This document shows positions 17,265 to 26,590 of a stretch of DNA of 64,000 nucleotides, piece by piece. The stretch's first letter is position 1, and each line of letters opens with the position of its first letter. Source of the stretch: Eubacterium sp. (GTDB lineage Bacteria; Bacillota; Clostridia; Lachnospirales; Lachnospiraceae). The notes beneath the pieces were generated by a model. That model searched no databases and was not told the origin of the DNA. It saw only the letters and a list, made by a program, of their open reading frames with translations. The DNA lies in assembly GCA_017539165.1 (NCBI GenBank), contig JAFYHN010000055.1, forward strand, positions 36,710 through 100,709, read 5' to 3'. Both the position numbers and the translations under genes were made by a program.

Positions 17265-18262
17265 AACAACACACCTTGATCAGAATCATAAATTTTTCGA
17301 ACAATATCTTCTAAACTTGTCTCTATAATATTGAACTCTTGGATATCCGGAACACTAAGAATTTTATTCATAACCTCCGAAACTGAATAATCTGATTTAT
17401 TAAATTCAACAATTATCTGTTCATTATAAGAGACTCTTATGTCATATCCATGAAATACACTTTTTAATTGCTCTACTTTATCTATCTTTCCATGAATTAT
17501 TATTGTTGTTATTTTTCCATAATTATCCTTCAGGTCCTCTATATCACCTCTAAAAAGAATATTTCCTTTATCTATAACAATTATATCTTTACTAAGTCTC
17601 TCTATATCGTCTATATCATGCGTTGTAAGAATAATAGTAACCCCTCTATCTTGATTAATAGTCTTTATAAAGTTTCTTACTTTTTCTTTCACGGAAATAT
17701 CTAATCCGATAGTAGGTTCATCTAGAAATAAAATATCAGGATTATGTAATAGTGAAGCAGCCAGATCAGCACGCATACGCTGACCAAGACTTAACTGTCT
17801 AGCTGGTTTTTTTAAGAATGTATTCAGTTCTAAAATATCATCAAATAGCTTTAGGTTATTTTTATATTCTTCATCAGATATTTTATATAATTCTTTAAAT
17901 ATATTATAAGTGTCTATTACAGGTATATCCCACCATAATTGAGTCCTTTGACCAAAAACAACGCCAAACTTTCTTGAAATAATTCTTCTATTTTTCTCGA
18001 CATTCATTCCATCAATTAGTATCTCTCCTGAAGTAGGAGACAGAATCCCTGTCATCATTTTGATTGTCGTAGACTTTCCAGCTCCGTTTTTTCCTATAAA
18101 TCCCATGATGTCACCTTTTCTAACTGAAAAGGTGACATCCTTTACCGCTTGAAAATCAGTAAATTTAGGCTTAAAAATATATTTTAATCCACCTCTGATT
18201 CCTGTATCTCTTTCAGGAACCTTAAAATGCTTTGATACATTTTTTACCTCTATCAAATCCAT
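17261..18262 (-). CDS. ABC-2 exporter ATPase (DrrA/NatA-like)
   Basis: 333 residues. Walker A GKNGAGKSTTIKMM, Q-loop FGQRTQLWWDIP, signature QLSLGQRMRADLAASLL and Walker B ILFLDEPTIGLD, followed by a H-loop (TTHDIDD). The C-terminal 90 residues are the regulatory extension typical of drug exporters. Pairs with the two permeases downstream. Ordinary family length; presence inside the operon points to export of, or self-resistance to, the product. Confidence 0.9.
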   Translation of the reverse strand: MDLIEVKNVSKHFKVPERDTGIRGGLKYIFKPKFTDFQAVKDVTFSVRKGDIMGFIGKNGAGKSTTIKMMTGILSPTSGEILIDGMNVEKNRRIISRKFGVVFGQRTQLWWDIPVIDTYNIFKELYKISDEEYKNNLKLFDDILELNTFLKKPARQLSLGQRMRADLAASLLHNPDILFLDEPTIGLDISVKEKVRNFIKTINQDRGVTIILTTHDIDDIERLSKDIIVIDKGNILFRGDIEDLKDNYGKITTIIIHGKIDKVEQLKSVFHGYDIRVSYNEQIIVEFNKSDYSVSEVMNKILSVPDIQEFNIIETSLEDIVRKIYDSDQGVLL

Positions 18263-18270
18263 AAATTGTC

Positions 18271-19638
18271 TTATTTCCTCCTACTAACGCCCATATAATC
18301 CTGATTATATGGATTTGTTTTTTTAAGGATGGCCTTAACAAATTCTTTTTGATCTTTCTCAAGCTCATCATCATCACTTAAGATATGCTGTATATTTCCT
18401 GCCCAAACAATACCTTTTTGTGTGAGTTTAATAATATCATCCTGTATAGTTATATATCCATTGCGAACAAGATTATCAATTTTGGCTTGATATTTACTAT
18501 AATACTTGATCTCTGATTTTGATATTTTTAACAGTATTGGGAAGAAAACAACACTTCTTTCGTATGCCAATTCTTCAGAAATATGTTGTCCATTCTCAAC
18601 TGGAAGTCTGTTTTGTTCTATCAAATCTATATACTTTTCTACACTACACACATTTCTATAATTAAATCTACCTAGATAACCACGTGCAGAAGGACCAATT
18701 CCAATCATTGGATAACCCTTCAAAAAATGAACTAAACCGTCATGTGCTTCTGAATGATTTTTTGAGAAAATCATACTTGCTACCTGATCATAATGGTACT
18801 CTTTAAATACGTCCTGTATGGCTTGAAACATCTCTAGCATTTTTTCATTGCTAGGTTTATTAGCAAAAACTTTTCCCTCATCAACCATTTTCTTAAAAAC
18901 TGTATTAGGGAATAAATTCATAGAATAATCATCTACATACGTCGCATCCAGCTTAACTGCCTTTTTGACATCATTAATTACACTTTCAACACTCTGATCC
19001 GGTATGTTATACATTAAGTCAATACTATGATCCGGAAAATCATACTTATGTACATAGTCAACCACTTTATCAATATCAGATAACGATGGCTTTAATCTTA
19101 GCTTTTTTCTTAACTCTTCATCAAATGTCTGAACTCCATAACTAATTCGATTAACTCCAGCATCTTTATATATTTTCCAATTATCACGATCCAATAAAGC
19201 TAAAACGGAACCTTCCACTGTAATCTGAGTCAATTTATTCATTTTAAAATTCTTAAAAATCACCTCAAATATCTTTTGTATATACTTTCCCTCTATTAAG
19301 CCCGGATCACCACCACCAAAATAAATAGTTCCAATATTATGTGTTTCGAAATATGGTTGCTTTGAATACATTGTAATTTCTTTTATCAATGCATTAACAA
19401 ATTTTTCTTTGTCAGCATCACTTAGTTTATTATACGGTTCTTTATAATATGGACAAAAACAGCAAAATGCCTGACAAAACGGAATATGGATATATAATCT
19501 AACTGGCTTATCCTCTTCCGGATAGTCATGAATCATATATTCTTTTAACGCAATTCCTTCAACATTTGCTCCCCACATTTTGGGATAAATCCATTTTTCA
19601 CTTATTCTTTCTTTGAAATCAAAATCTGATTCTGTCAT
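18271..19638 (-). CDS. HemN-like (class C) radical SAM enzyme, copy 1
   Basis: Start 19638 (MTESDFDF) has GGAG 8 bases upstream. The cluster ligands lie in CQAFCCFCPYY, followed by YFGGGDPG, in which the usual GGGTPS is altered. The N-terminal phrase EKWIYPK recurs as ETWIYPV and EVWVYPR in the two paralogues in this operon. A HemN_C-type domain forms the last 120 residues, ending near NPYNQDYMG, also shared with copy 3. Class C enzymes bind two SAM molecules and methylate or cyclopropanate sp2 carbons (NosN, TbtI, Jaw5, C10P). It is unlikely to be the haem enzyme given three copies here. Adjacent to the carrier protein (22 bases). Confidence 0.85.
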   Translation of the reverse strand: MTESDFDFKERISEKWIYPKMWGANVEGIALKEYMIHDYPEEDKPVRLYIHIPFCQAFCCFCPYYKEPYNKLSDADKEKFVNALIKEITMYSKQPYFETHNIGTIYFGGGDPGLIEGKYIQKIFEVIFKNFKMNKLTQITVEGSVLALLDRDNWKIYKDAGVNRISYGVQTFDEELRKKLRLKPSLSDIDKVVDYVHKYDFPDHSIDLMYNIPDQSVESVINDVKKAVKLDATYVDDYSMNLFPNTVFKKMVDEGKVFANKPSNEKMLEMFQAIQDVFKEYHYDQVASMIFSKNHSEAHDGLVHFLKGYPMIGIGPSARGYLGRFNYRNVCSVEKYIDLIEQNRLPVENGQHISEELAYERSVVFFPILLKISKSEIKYYSKYQAKIDNLVRNGYITIQDDIIKLTQKGIVWAGNIQHILSDDDELEKDQKEFVKAILKKTNPYNQDYMGVSRRK

Positions 19639-19660
19639 TTTCAAATCTCCATACAATTTA

Positions 19661-19912
19661 TTAACTCTCTATTTTCTGTTCAATTAAATTACATAAACGA
19701 CTCAAGCTAGAAAAATCATCTAATTCTATATTGCTATCTACCAAATCTACATCAAATTGCTCTTCCACAAATGCTAAAAACTTAACAATTCCTAAAGAAT
19801 CTAATATATTTCCTCCCAAAATATCTACATTCTCATCTTTTTCAAGTAACTCCTTACTTTCTGCACTAGCCTCACTTAAAAGATACTCTTTTACAACTGT
19901 CTTAATTTCCAT
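19661..19912 (-). CDS. Acyl/aminoacyl carrier protein
   Basis: 83 residues, acidic and helical. NILDSLGIVKFLAFVEEQF contains the DSL motif whose Ser (about residue 39) receives 4'-phosphopantetheine. This is the only carrier protein in the operon and thus the expected partner of the SerRS-like ligase at 10164-11285, the acyl-CoA dehydrogenase and the BtrH-like transferase. No phosphopantetheinyl transferase is encoded nearby, so a cellular one must act. Very AT-rich. AAAAGGAG precedes the start. Confidence 0.88.
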   Translation of the reverse strand: MEIKTVVKEYLLSEASAESKELLEKDENVDILGGNILDSLGIVKFLAFVEEQFDVDLVDSNIELDDFSSLSRLCNLIEQKIES

Positions 19913-19924
19913 ATTATTCTCCTT

Positions 19925-20635
19925 TTACTTAATCGCTAATATCCCTTCAAAACACATACTTTTAAAAAATTTATATATTTTTTTAAAACCAGCCTTTTTA
20001 AGTAAATCTACATTTTCCAGACTGGTATTAGGGACTAATACTCCTTTAATTGCTAATGATTTAGCCATTACCTCTTCATAACTAAAACCTTTAGATATTT
20101 TAAATTCACTATATACCATGTTTGAGATATCTTGGAACAAACCAGACTGTTCTTGTACTTTTTCAAACATTATAAACGCCCCACCATAATTCAAACTGTT
20201 ATATACTTTATTGACTATACTTTGCCTTTGACTGGGATTTATAAACTGTAATGTATAATAAGATGTAAACAAATCTGTCTGTTCAAAACTATAAGTTAAC
20301 AAATCTGCCTCTTCAAATTTTACATTTGCAAATTCCTTACTTTGCTCACTAGCTTTCTCTACCATTTCTGGAACAATATCCAATCCACGCCATTGTATTT
20401 TTTTTCCTTTATGATAGGCAGCTAACTCTCTTAAAAGCTCACCAGTTGATGCTCCTAAATCATAGCAAATACTTCCATTTCGACAAAAATAATCACTTAG
20501 ATAACAAATGATCCTATGACCTTCCGTATAAGACATAATTGAATTAGATATGTGATCGTGAAAATGATCAACTAATTGCTTTCCATGGAAATCCCAGGAA
20601 GCATGATCTTTTTGAATTCCATCTCCAACTAACAT
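19925..20635 (-). CDS. CmoA-like SAM-dependent methyltransferase
   Basis: 236 residues. WDFHGKQLVDHFHDHISNSI matches the CmoA N-terminus; ICYDLGASTGELLREL is motif I; TLQFINPSQRQSIVNKVY and LNYGGAFIMFEK align well with E. coli CmoA, which makes carboxy-SAM. In my alignment from memory, the CmoA Arg199 that holds the carboxylate corresponds to Ser in VMAKSLAIKG, so this copy more likely uses ordinary SAM, or acts as a cyclase like C10Q, which works after a HemN-like enzyme in CC-1065 cyclopropanation. The start overlaps the upstream radical SAM stop by one base. It sits between HemN-like enzymes and the carrier protein. Confidence 0.82.
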   Translation of the reverse strand: MLVGDGIQKDHASWDFHGKQLVDHFHDHISNSIMSYTEGHRIICYLSDYFCRNGSICYDLGASTGELLRELAAYHKGKKIQWRGLDIVPEMVEKASEQSKEFANVKFEEADLLTYSFEQTDLFTSYYTLQFINPSQRQSIVNKVYNSLNYGGAFIMFEKVQEQSGLFQDISNMVYSEFKISKGFSYEEVMAKSLAIKGVLVPNTSLENVDLLKKAGFKKIYKFFKSMCFEGILAIK

Positions 20636-21984
20636 TATTCTGATTCCTCTCCTTTTACATTACTCGTCTTTTGCGAACGAATCATATTTAATAAATTTAT
20701 AAAATCGCGTTCTTTTTGCTCCTTGCTATAAAAAAGTCTGGATATATTTCCCGCAAATATCTTTCCGGTATTGGTAAGCTTCAGTTTTGACCCTTCCCAA
20801 CGAACATATTCGCATTCCAAAAGGTTTTTTATTGTTTTTTCAACATTCTCACCACCGATAATTTCAGACTTATCTATCCACGTCATAGAAGGAAAAAAAA
20901 CCATTTTACGAAGGTCATCATCTTCATCACTTGAAACATGACCGTACTCTACAGCATTTTTTGTTATACCAATCATATTAATGTACTGATCTATTTGATT
21001 AGCATTTCTAAAACTATGTTTTTCCACATAACTACGTGCAGATGGTCCTATACCGAGCATAGGATATCCTCTTAAATATCTTTTATATCCAATAAACGGT
21101 TCATTTTTTAATGAATACAAATTTGAAGACACCTGACTATATTCTGTATTTTCAAAAAACTGTGATACTTGAGAATACATTTCAATTTCTCTAGCACGAC
21201 TGGGTTTGATTTCATAATTGCCTTCATAAATCTTTTTAAAAAAGGAAGTGTCAGGATAAATATCCATCCCATGAATATCGATATACTGAGGTTTTAACTT
21301 TATTGCGGTATTTAAATCTTCAAATAACAATTCCTTAGATTGATTGGGCATGTTGTACATCATATCAAACGAATAATCAGTAATCGGCGAATTCTTTAAT
21401 CGCTCAACCAAGTCATATATCTCCTCGTTACGAACAGATATATTCATTGTTTTCTTTAATTTTGAATCAAACGTTTGTATACCAAAACTGATCCTATCAA
21501 CCTTATTCTCAATTAAACCATCTATATATTCTGGTTTGAGTAAATTTTTAACTGTACCTTCCATGGAAATACCACATAATTCACTCAAATCAAACAAATT
21601 AGAAATAGATTTAAATATTTTATTCCAATATTTTATTGGTAATGATGAAGGATCCCCACCACCAATACATATTGTACTTACCTTCCGTTCTTGAAAGTAT
21701 TTTTTTTCAGAAAAATACTCTAATTCCTCAATGATAGAATTAACAAATTTATCCAGTTTATCCTCAGAAAAATCACACATTGCTTCCTTATAATATGGAC
21801 AAAATTCACACAATTCGCTACATATCGGAATTTGAATAAATATACGAAATGGTAACTTGTTAGAGGATTCTTCATCCAAAAAATCCAACCATCTCTCTGA
21901 ATCTTTTATTAAATCTCTTTCTTCACATATAACAGGATATATCCATGTTTCTGTCATTCTCTTATCAAAGATTATTTTTTTCAC
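20635..21984 (-). CDS. HemN-like (class C) radical SAM enzyme, copy 2
   Basis: 449 residues from a GTG start that overlaps the preceding stop by 4 bp; the N-terminal length matches the two paralogues. Cluster ligands at about 55/59/62 in CSELCEFCPYY; GGGDPSSLP follows. YSFDMMYNMPNQ corresponds to HSIDLMYNIPDQ and FSFDMIYNFPDQ in the paralogues. It lacks the shared C-terminal NPYNQD phrase. Probably acts on the same carrier-bound substrate at another position or in another step. Very AT-rich. Confidence 0.84.
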   Translation of the reverse strand: MKKIIFDKRMTETWIYPVICEERDLIKDSERWLDFLDEESSNKLPFRIFIQIPICSELCEFCPYYKEAMCDFSEDKLDKFVNSIIEELEYFSEKKYFQERKVSTICIGGGDPSSLPIKYWNKIFKSISNLFDLSELCGISMEGTVKNLLKPEYIDGLIENKVDRISFGIQTFDSKLKKTMNISVRNEEIYDLVERLKNSPITDYSFDMMYNMPNQSKELLFEDLNTAIKLKPQYIDIHGMDIYPDTSFFKKIYEGNYEIKPSRAREIEMYSQVSQFFENTEYSQVSSNLYSLKNEPFIGYKRYLRGYPMLGIGPSARSYVEKHSFRNANQIDQYINMIGITKNAVEYGHVSSDEDDDLRKMVFFPSMTWIDKSEIIGGENVEKTIKNLLECEYVRWEGSKLKLTNTGKIFAGNISRLFYSKEQKERDFINLLNMIRSQKTSNVKGEESE

Positions 21985-23339
21985 TTTCCCGTTCCCATAT
22001 TATCTTGATTATAAGGATTTGTTTTATCTATCATTGACTTAACTACCGTTTTTAAATTATATTCCTTTTGTTTTTCACTAAAGAAATATGAAGCAACGTT
22101 TCCACAATATATTTTTCCACGATGAGTCAATTTCAAAACATCATTTTCCCACTCTACATAACCATTTTTATGTAATATTTCTATTTTATCTAAGATTTTT
22201 TTGTCTTGAGGAATGTATTCCTTCTCTATATATCCAAGCTGCGGGAAAAATACCATTACTCTTTCCATATCCTCTTCTTGAGTTGCTATATTTCCAGCTT
22301 CAATTGGGAATTTATATTCTGAAATTCTCTTAATATACTCTTTCACCGAACAACAATCTCTATAGCTTCTTCTTTCAATATACGTTCTTGCAGAAGGACC
22401 TATTCCTAAAACGGGATTTGATCTAGACTGATTAATAAACGTTTTGAACGGTTTTTCTCTCTTTTTAGAGAAGTAAATTGAGCCTAAATGCTTATACCCT
22501 TTCTTCTCATAACCCTCAATATACTTTTCATACATCAAAACTTCCATCTCATTCGTCGGTTTAGTGGAAAAGTATTTTCCTTCATTAATTACCTGTTCAA
22601 ATTTAGTATTGGGATATACATTGAGATTATGAATATCAATATACTCTGCGTCCATCTTTATACTTTTCTCAATATCCACATCAATGTCTTCTAATGTTTG
22701 ATCAGGGAAATTGTAAATCATATCAAATGAAAAGCAGTCTAGTCCTTTATTATGTAATAAGTCGGAAAGATTATATATTTCCTCTTCGGACGGTTTTAAA
22801 AATACTTTTTTTCTAATATTCTCATTAAATGTTTGAACTCCGAAACTTAGATGTTTTCCATCTATACTTTTAAACCAATCTAACTTTTCTTCATTTGAAA
22901 GACTCCAAACATGTCCCTCTAATGACACAACAAAATCCTCAGTAATCGTAAAGTTCTTCACAACTGTATCTAATAATTCTTGAAGGTATTTAACATCAAT
23001 TATTGCTCCGTCTCCGCCTCCGAAATATAAAGAGGTTACCTTGTTTTTCTTAAAAAACTCTGTTTCAGAATACATTTTCAATTCAGTCTTTATAGCCTCA
23101 ATCAATGGCTTAATATCATCATCACTTAAGGATGAATATCTCACCTTATAATAAGGACAAAAAAAACAAAATGAATTACAATACGGAATATGAATATAGA
23201 TATTTACAGGCAGATCATTCGATGGTGCTTGATTTAAATAACTCATAAAATCCGGAAGCATAATCTCATCGCTATAATACTTACTTATTCTTGGATATAC
23301 CCAAACCTCTGTTTGACGTTCATTAAACAATTGCTCCAC
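21981..23339 (-). CDS. HemN-like (class C) radical SAM enzyme, copy 3
   Basis: 452 residues from a GTG start (GAGG upstream). Ligands Cys54, Cys58, Cys61 in CNSFCFFCPYY; the next motif is GGGDGAIID, diverged even from the GGGDP of the other two. FGVQTFNENIRKKV and GIGPSARTY are conserved across the three. HemN_C domain at the end, terminating near NPYNQDNMG as in copy 1. First of the three in transcription order, 25 bases after cysteine synthase. Product cannot be predicted; methylation, methylene transfer or cyclopropanation are known for this class. Confidence 0.84.
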   Translation of the reverse strand: MEQLFNERQTEVWVYPRISKYYSDEIMLPDFMSYLNQAPSNDLPVNIYIHIPYCNSFCFFCPYYKVRYSSLSDDDIKPLIEAIKTELKMYSETEFFKKNKVTSLYFGGGDGAIIDVKYLQELLDTVVKNFTITEDFVVSLEGHVWSLSNEEKLDWFKSIDGKHLSFGVQTFNENIRKKVFLKPSEEEIYNLSDLLHNKGLDCFSFDMIYNFPDQTLEDIDVDIEKSIKMDAEYIDIHNLNVYPNTKFEQVINEGKYFSTKPTNEMEVLMYEKYIEGYEKKGYKHLGSIYFSKKREKPFKTFINQSRSNPVLGIGPSARTYIERRSYRDCCSVKEYIKRISEYKFPIEAGNIATQEEDMERVMVFFPQLGYIEKEYIPQDKKILDKIEILHKNGYVEWENDVLKLTHRGKIYCGNVASYFFSEKQKEYNLKTVVKSMIDKTNPYNQDNMGTGK

Positions 23340-23364
23340 TTACTCTTTATCCTCGCTTTCATTA

Positions 23365-24315
23365 TTAATTTACAAAAGAATTTTTAATATTAGGATTATA
23401 TAGTTCCGTATTTAAATATCTTTCTCCCGTATCCGGAAGAAAAGCCACTATTTTCTTATCTTTATTCTCTGGTCTTTTTGCAAGTTCCATAGCGACCCAC
23501 GTTGCTGCTCCTGATGATATCCCAGCAAAAATACCTTGTTTTTTAGCCAACGCTCTCGCTGTATCTAAGGCATCTTGATCCTCAACTTTAATTACTTCGT
23601 CTAGCAAATCCCTATCTAGAATATCTGGAATAAACCCGGCTCCAATACCTTGAATTTTATGAGGACCTTTTTTTTCGCCAGATAAAACCGCAGATCCAGC
23701 TGGTTCTACACCAATAATTTTTATATCTGGATTTTTTTTCTTTAATAAATGACCAGTTCCAGTAATCGTTCCTCCGGTTCCTATTCCTGCCACAAAAAAA
23801 TCAATTTGCCCTTCGGTATCACTCCAAATTTCTTCTCCTGTAGTTAATTCATGGGCTAAAGGATTATTAATATTTGTTATTTGAGAAGGAATAAATGCCT
23901 TGGGTAGTTCACTAGCAATTTTATCTGCTTCCAAAAAAGCTTTCTTCATTCCAAATACTCCTGGTGTTAATACCACCGTAGCACCCATAGCTTTAATATG
24001 ATTAATCTTATCAATACTCATCGTATCTGGAATTACTAATATAATTTTTAACCCTAATGCCGATGCCACATGAGCTAATCCAATTCCTGTGTTACCACTT
24101 GTCCCCTCTACAATTGTTGTATCTTTGTCAATAAGCCCCTCTTCCATAGCTTTTTTTATCATATTATATGCGGGTCTATCTTTAGCACTTCCTCCAGGAT
24201 TAAAACATTCTAATTTTGCTATCACTTCTGCATATAATTTTGAATTATCTACACTTGATAATCGTACTAATGGTGTATTTCCAATCAAATCTATAACAGA
24301 ATCATATATTCTCAT
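23365..24315 (-). CDS. Cysteine synthase / O-acetylserine sulfhydrylase family PLP enzyme
   Basis: 316 residues, normal length. LIGNTPLVRLS, the PLP lysine in GGSAKDRPA, EGTSGNTGIGLA and GIGTGGTITGTG are all present, and SGGAA-like ISSGAATW follows. By family it replaces the beta-acetoxy group of O-acetylserine with sulfide. In a biosynthetic operon such enzymes also make other beta-substituted alanines, which could then be loaded on the carrier protein. No marked motif change argues for or against ordinary CysK activity. Second-copy status cannot be judged here. Confidence 0.88.
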   Translation of the reverse strand: MRIYDSVIDLIGNTPLVRLSSVDNSKLYAEVIAKLECFNPGGSAKDRPAYNMIKKAMEEGLIDKDTTIVEGTSGNTGIGLAHVASALGLKIILVIPDTMSIDKINHIKAMGATVVLTPGVFGMKKAFLEADKIASELPKAFIPSQITNINNPLAHELTTGEEIWSDTEGQIDFFVAGIGTGGTITGTGHLLKKKNPDIKIIGVEPAGSAVLSGEKKGPHKIQGIGAGFIPDILDRDLLDEVIKVEDQDALDTARALAKKQGIFAGISSGAATWVAMELAKRPENKDKKIVAFLPDTGERYLNTELYNPNIKNSFVN

Positions 24316-24361
24316 AATCCCTCTCCTATCTATTCACATTTTATTAAATGCATTATTCAAT

Positions 24362-25162
24362 TTATATTGACTTTAGCCATGTCACCGATTTTTCTATATA
24401 CTCATACATGTCTTCTGCCCCATAATGTTCGATTGAGTATATTCCCTCGTATCCGATTGTCTTCAAAACATCAATTATTTCTTGTATATGAATAGATCCA
24501 GATCCTACAGCACACGGATACAGTTTTCTTCCACTTACAGAAATAGTTGGTGCTTCATTTTTATTCTGAAGCATTGATCTATCCTTTAAATGGACATGAT
24601 GTACTTTATTCTTTAGCTTTTGGATATATTCCATTTCGTCTTCATCCCAAAATGCAAAATTTCCGGTATCAAAAACACATTTCAATGATTCACATTGTTC
24701 AAGAAATAAGATAACCCCTTCACCTGATAGAGGTGACATAGAATTATCAAAAGTTTCAATTTCCACCGTCACATTTTTATCCTGAGCATATTTACACAAT
24801 ATATTTATTCCCTGAATCATTTTATGTATCTGATTATCTTTTATATCATCACTCAACAACCCTGGCAGGATTAAAACCTCTTTTACTTCTAAGTCATTAG
24901 ATATATCTATTATCTGATATTCCTTGTCATAATCCCCTTCTTTATTAAGATTACACTCATGACATATACATCCAATCTTCAGTCCGGAATCATCCAGGAT
25001 ATTCATCGTTTGAGAATAATCGCTCAGTAGGAAACGAGAATTGAGATCAACATATTCCACACCCATGGTTCGAACAGTTTTTGCAGCCTCTTTAATCGAG
25101 ATGTTTTTCTGTTCAGCCATAGACACTATATGATCATAAAAAATAGAGATTTTATTTTTCAT
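24362..25162 (-). CDS. Sugar phosphate isomerase/epimerase-like TIM barrel
   Basis: 266 residues. Metal-site features of the xylose-isomerase-like family are seen: VEIETFDNSMSP, CVFDTGNFAFW, HHVHLKDR and SIEHYGAED. Overlaps the preceding radical SAM gene by 11 bp. Family members isomerise or dehydrate sugars and inositols (IolE, hydroxypyruvate isomerase). It may provide a sugar or C3 unit for the pathway; substrate unknown. Confidence 0.8.
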   Translation of the reverse strand: MKNKISIFYDHIVSMAEQKNISIKEAAKTVRTMGVEYVDLNSRFLLSDYSQTMNILDDSGLKIGCICHECNLNKEGDYDKEYQIIDISNDLEVKEVLILPGLLSDDIKDNQIHKMIQGINILCKYAQDKNVTVEIETFDNSMSPLSGEGVILFLEQCESLKCVFDTGNFAFWDEDEMEYIQKLKNKVHHVHLKDRSMLQNKNEAPTISVSGRKLYPCAVGSGSIHIQEIIDVLKTIGYEGIYSIEHYGAEDMYEYIEKSVTWLKSI

Positions 25163-26528
25163 GTTCTCCGCTCTCCCACATCTCTCTAACGCAAGAACTT
25201 AACTTATCCAAATCATAGGCAAATGGTTGCATTTTTCTAATAGTCTTTTTATTATCACGCACGATCTCATAATTGTAATGATATGCACCTTCATAAGATA
25301 TTCTCATCGTATAAAGAATACTGTACAACCACACCAGATACTTTCTTTCGTCGCTATTTAATATACTTGGGTAATCTACAGTTGTTGTATTTCCAAATGC
25401 AGTAAATAATTCAGGAGTAAGAAGTTTTTCATCAATGTCGAATTTGCAATCCTCGTACTCATTAAATATTGCATATGAACTATCAAGGTAATCTGCAAAC
25501 TTATATGTATTCTCTACTTTTTCCCATGTCTCTTCAGGAAATCCGACGATATAGAAGGCCATAGTAATGATTCCAAGTCCATTGGCGTACGCTATGATTT
25601 CCTTCATTCTTTCCGGTTTTCCTTTTACACTGTTGTATGTTTTCAGTATTTCTGCATCACCTGATTCAACACCAAAACAGATAAGGAACACACCTGCTTT
25701 ATGTAACATCGTAATTAATTCTTCATCAAGACTTGAAAGTCGAGTCTCACATATCAACTGTACCTTTATATTCTGTTCTATTATCTTTTTGCAGAATTCC
25801 ATAATTCTAGCTTTGTCCGAAGTGAAATACTGATCTCTGAACTGAATAACTTCCGCTCCCAGCTCTACTAGCTTTTTAACGTCTTCGACCATTCGATCTA
25901 CATCTCTGAATTCAACCTTTTCATAATAGAGTTTGTACGGACAATATGAACATGCCATCGGGCATCCTCTGCTCGCCTGTAGAGTAAGTCTTACCCTTTT
26001 TTCATCATCTAGATATCTTTTATAATTCACCAATGTATAATCAGGAGTAGGCATATCATTTATGCCTAAATTCTCCGAATTCGGATTCAGGTAATGTAAA
26101 GCAAATTCATCAATTGGCTCTTCGATAACCTGATTGATCTCATCAACGTTTTCGTCTATCCATTTCTTGATTATCTTTGACGCATGCCCACCAATCTTTA
26201 TTTCTGCCTCTGGGATTAACATTTTTATTCTTTTGAGAAGTTCTATATCAGAACGAATTGTAGGAGCAGTCGTTTTGAGAATAATCATGTCATATTTTTT
26301 ACCCTCGAGCTTTTTTAACAACTCATCTGGAAGCATCTTATCTTCTAGCACTGCATCAATAAACTCAACTTCATAATCCGGATTTTCTTTGAAAATAGTA
26401 GCCGCTGTAAGTAATGTTAAATCCGGAAATACATCGCGAGTATTTAAGTGTTCCCCAAGCTCACCATGTGCATCACTATGTATGGTTATTCCGTAATATG
26501 CTCTTAAAAATAATACCTTTTTTATCAT
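25152..26528 (-). CDS. Class B-type radical SAM enzyme with N-terminal B12-binding-like domain
   Basis: Start 26528 (MIKKVLFLRA) is preferred because AAAGGA lies 6 bases upstream. Residues 1-150 are an alpha/beta domain like cobalamin-binding domains (GHASKIIKKWIDENVDEINQ at the switch region), without an obvious DxHxxG. Cluster ligands Cys189, Cys193, Cys196 in SRGCPMACSYCPYK. FGVESGDAEIL and IVGFPEETWEKV follow. First pathway enzyme after metK, 62 bases downstream of its stop. Codon usage is less AT-rich than the core genes downstream. Confidence 0.82.
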   Translation of the reverse strand: MIKKVLFLRAYYGITIHSDAHGELGEHLNTRDVFPDLTLLTAATIFKENPDYEVEFIDAVLEDKMLPDELLKKLEGKKYDMIILKTTAPTIRSDIELLKRIKMLIPEAEIKIGGHASKIIKKWIDENVDEINQVIEEPIDEFALHYLNPNSENLGINDMPTPDYTLVNYKRYLDDEKRVRLTLQASRGCPMACSYCPYKLYYEKVEFRDVDRMVEDVKKLVELGAEVIQFRDQYFTSDKARIMEFCKKIIEQNIKVQLICETRLSSLDEELITMLHKAGVFLICFGVESGDAEILKTYNSVKGKPERMKEIIAYANGLGIITMAFYIVGFPEETWEKVENTYKFADYLDSSYAIFNEYEDCKFDIDEKLLTPELFTAFGNTTTVDYPSILNSDERKYLVWLYSILYTMRISYEGAYHYNYEIVRDNKKTIRKMQPFAYDLDKLSSCVREMWESGEHEK

Positions 26529-26590
26529 CTTGCATCCTTTCCCACCTAACACATCTATGTTTGATTAGACATTGTCAAATTTATTACATC

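Noticed and set aside
18271-23339. Oxygen-independent coproporphyrinogen oxidase (hemN) for haem synthesis
   Set aside because: Three diverged copies with altered GGGT motif in a biosynthetic operon, no other haem genes; class C radical SAM alkylating enzymes are a better fit.
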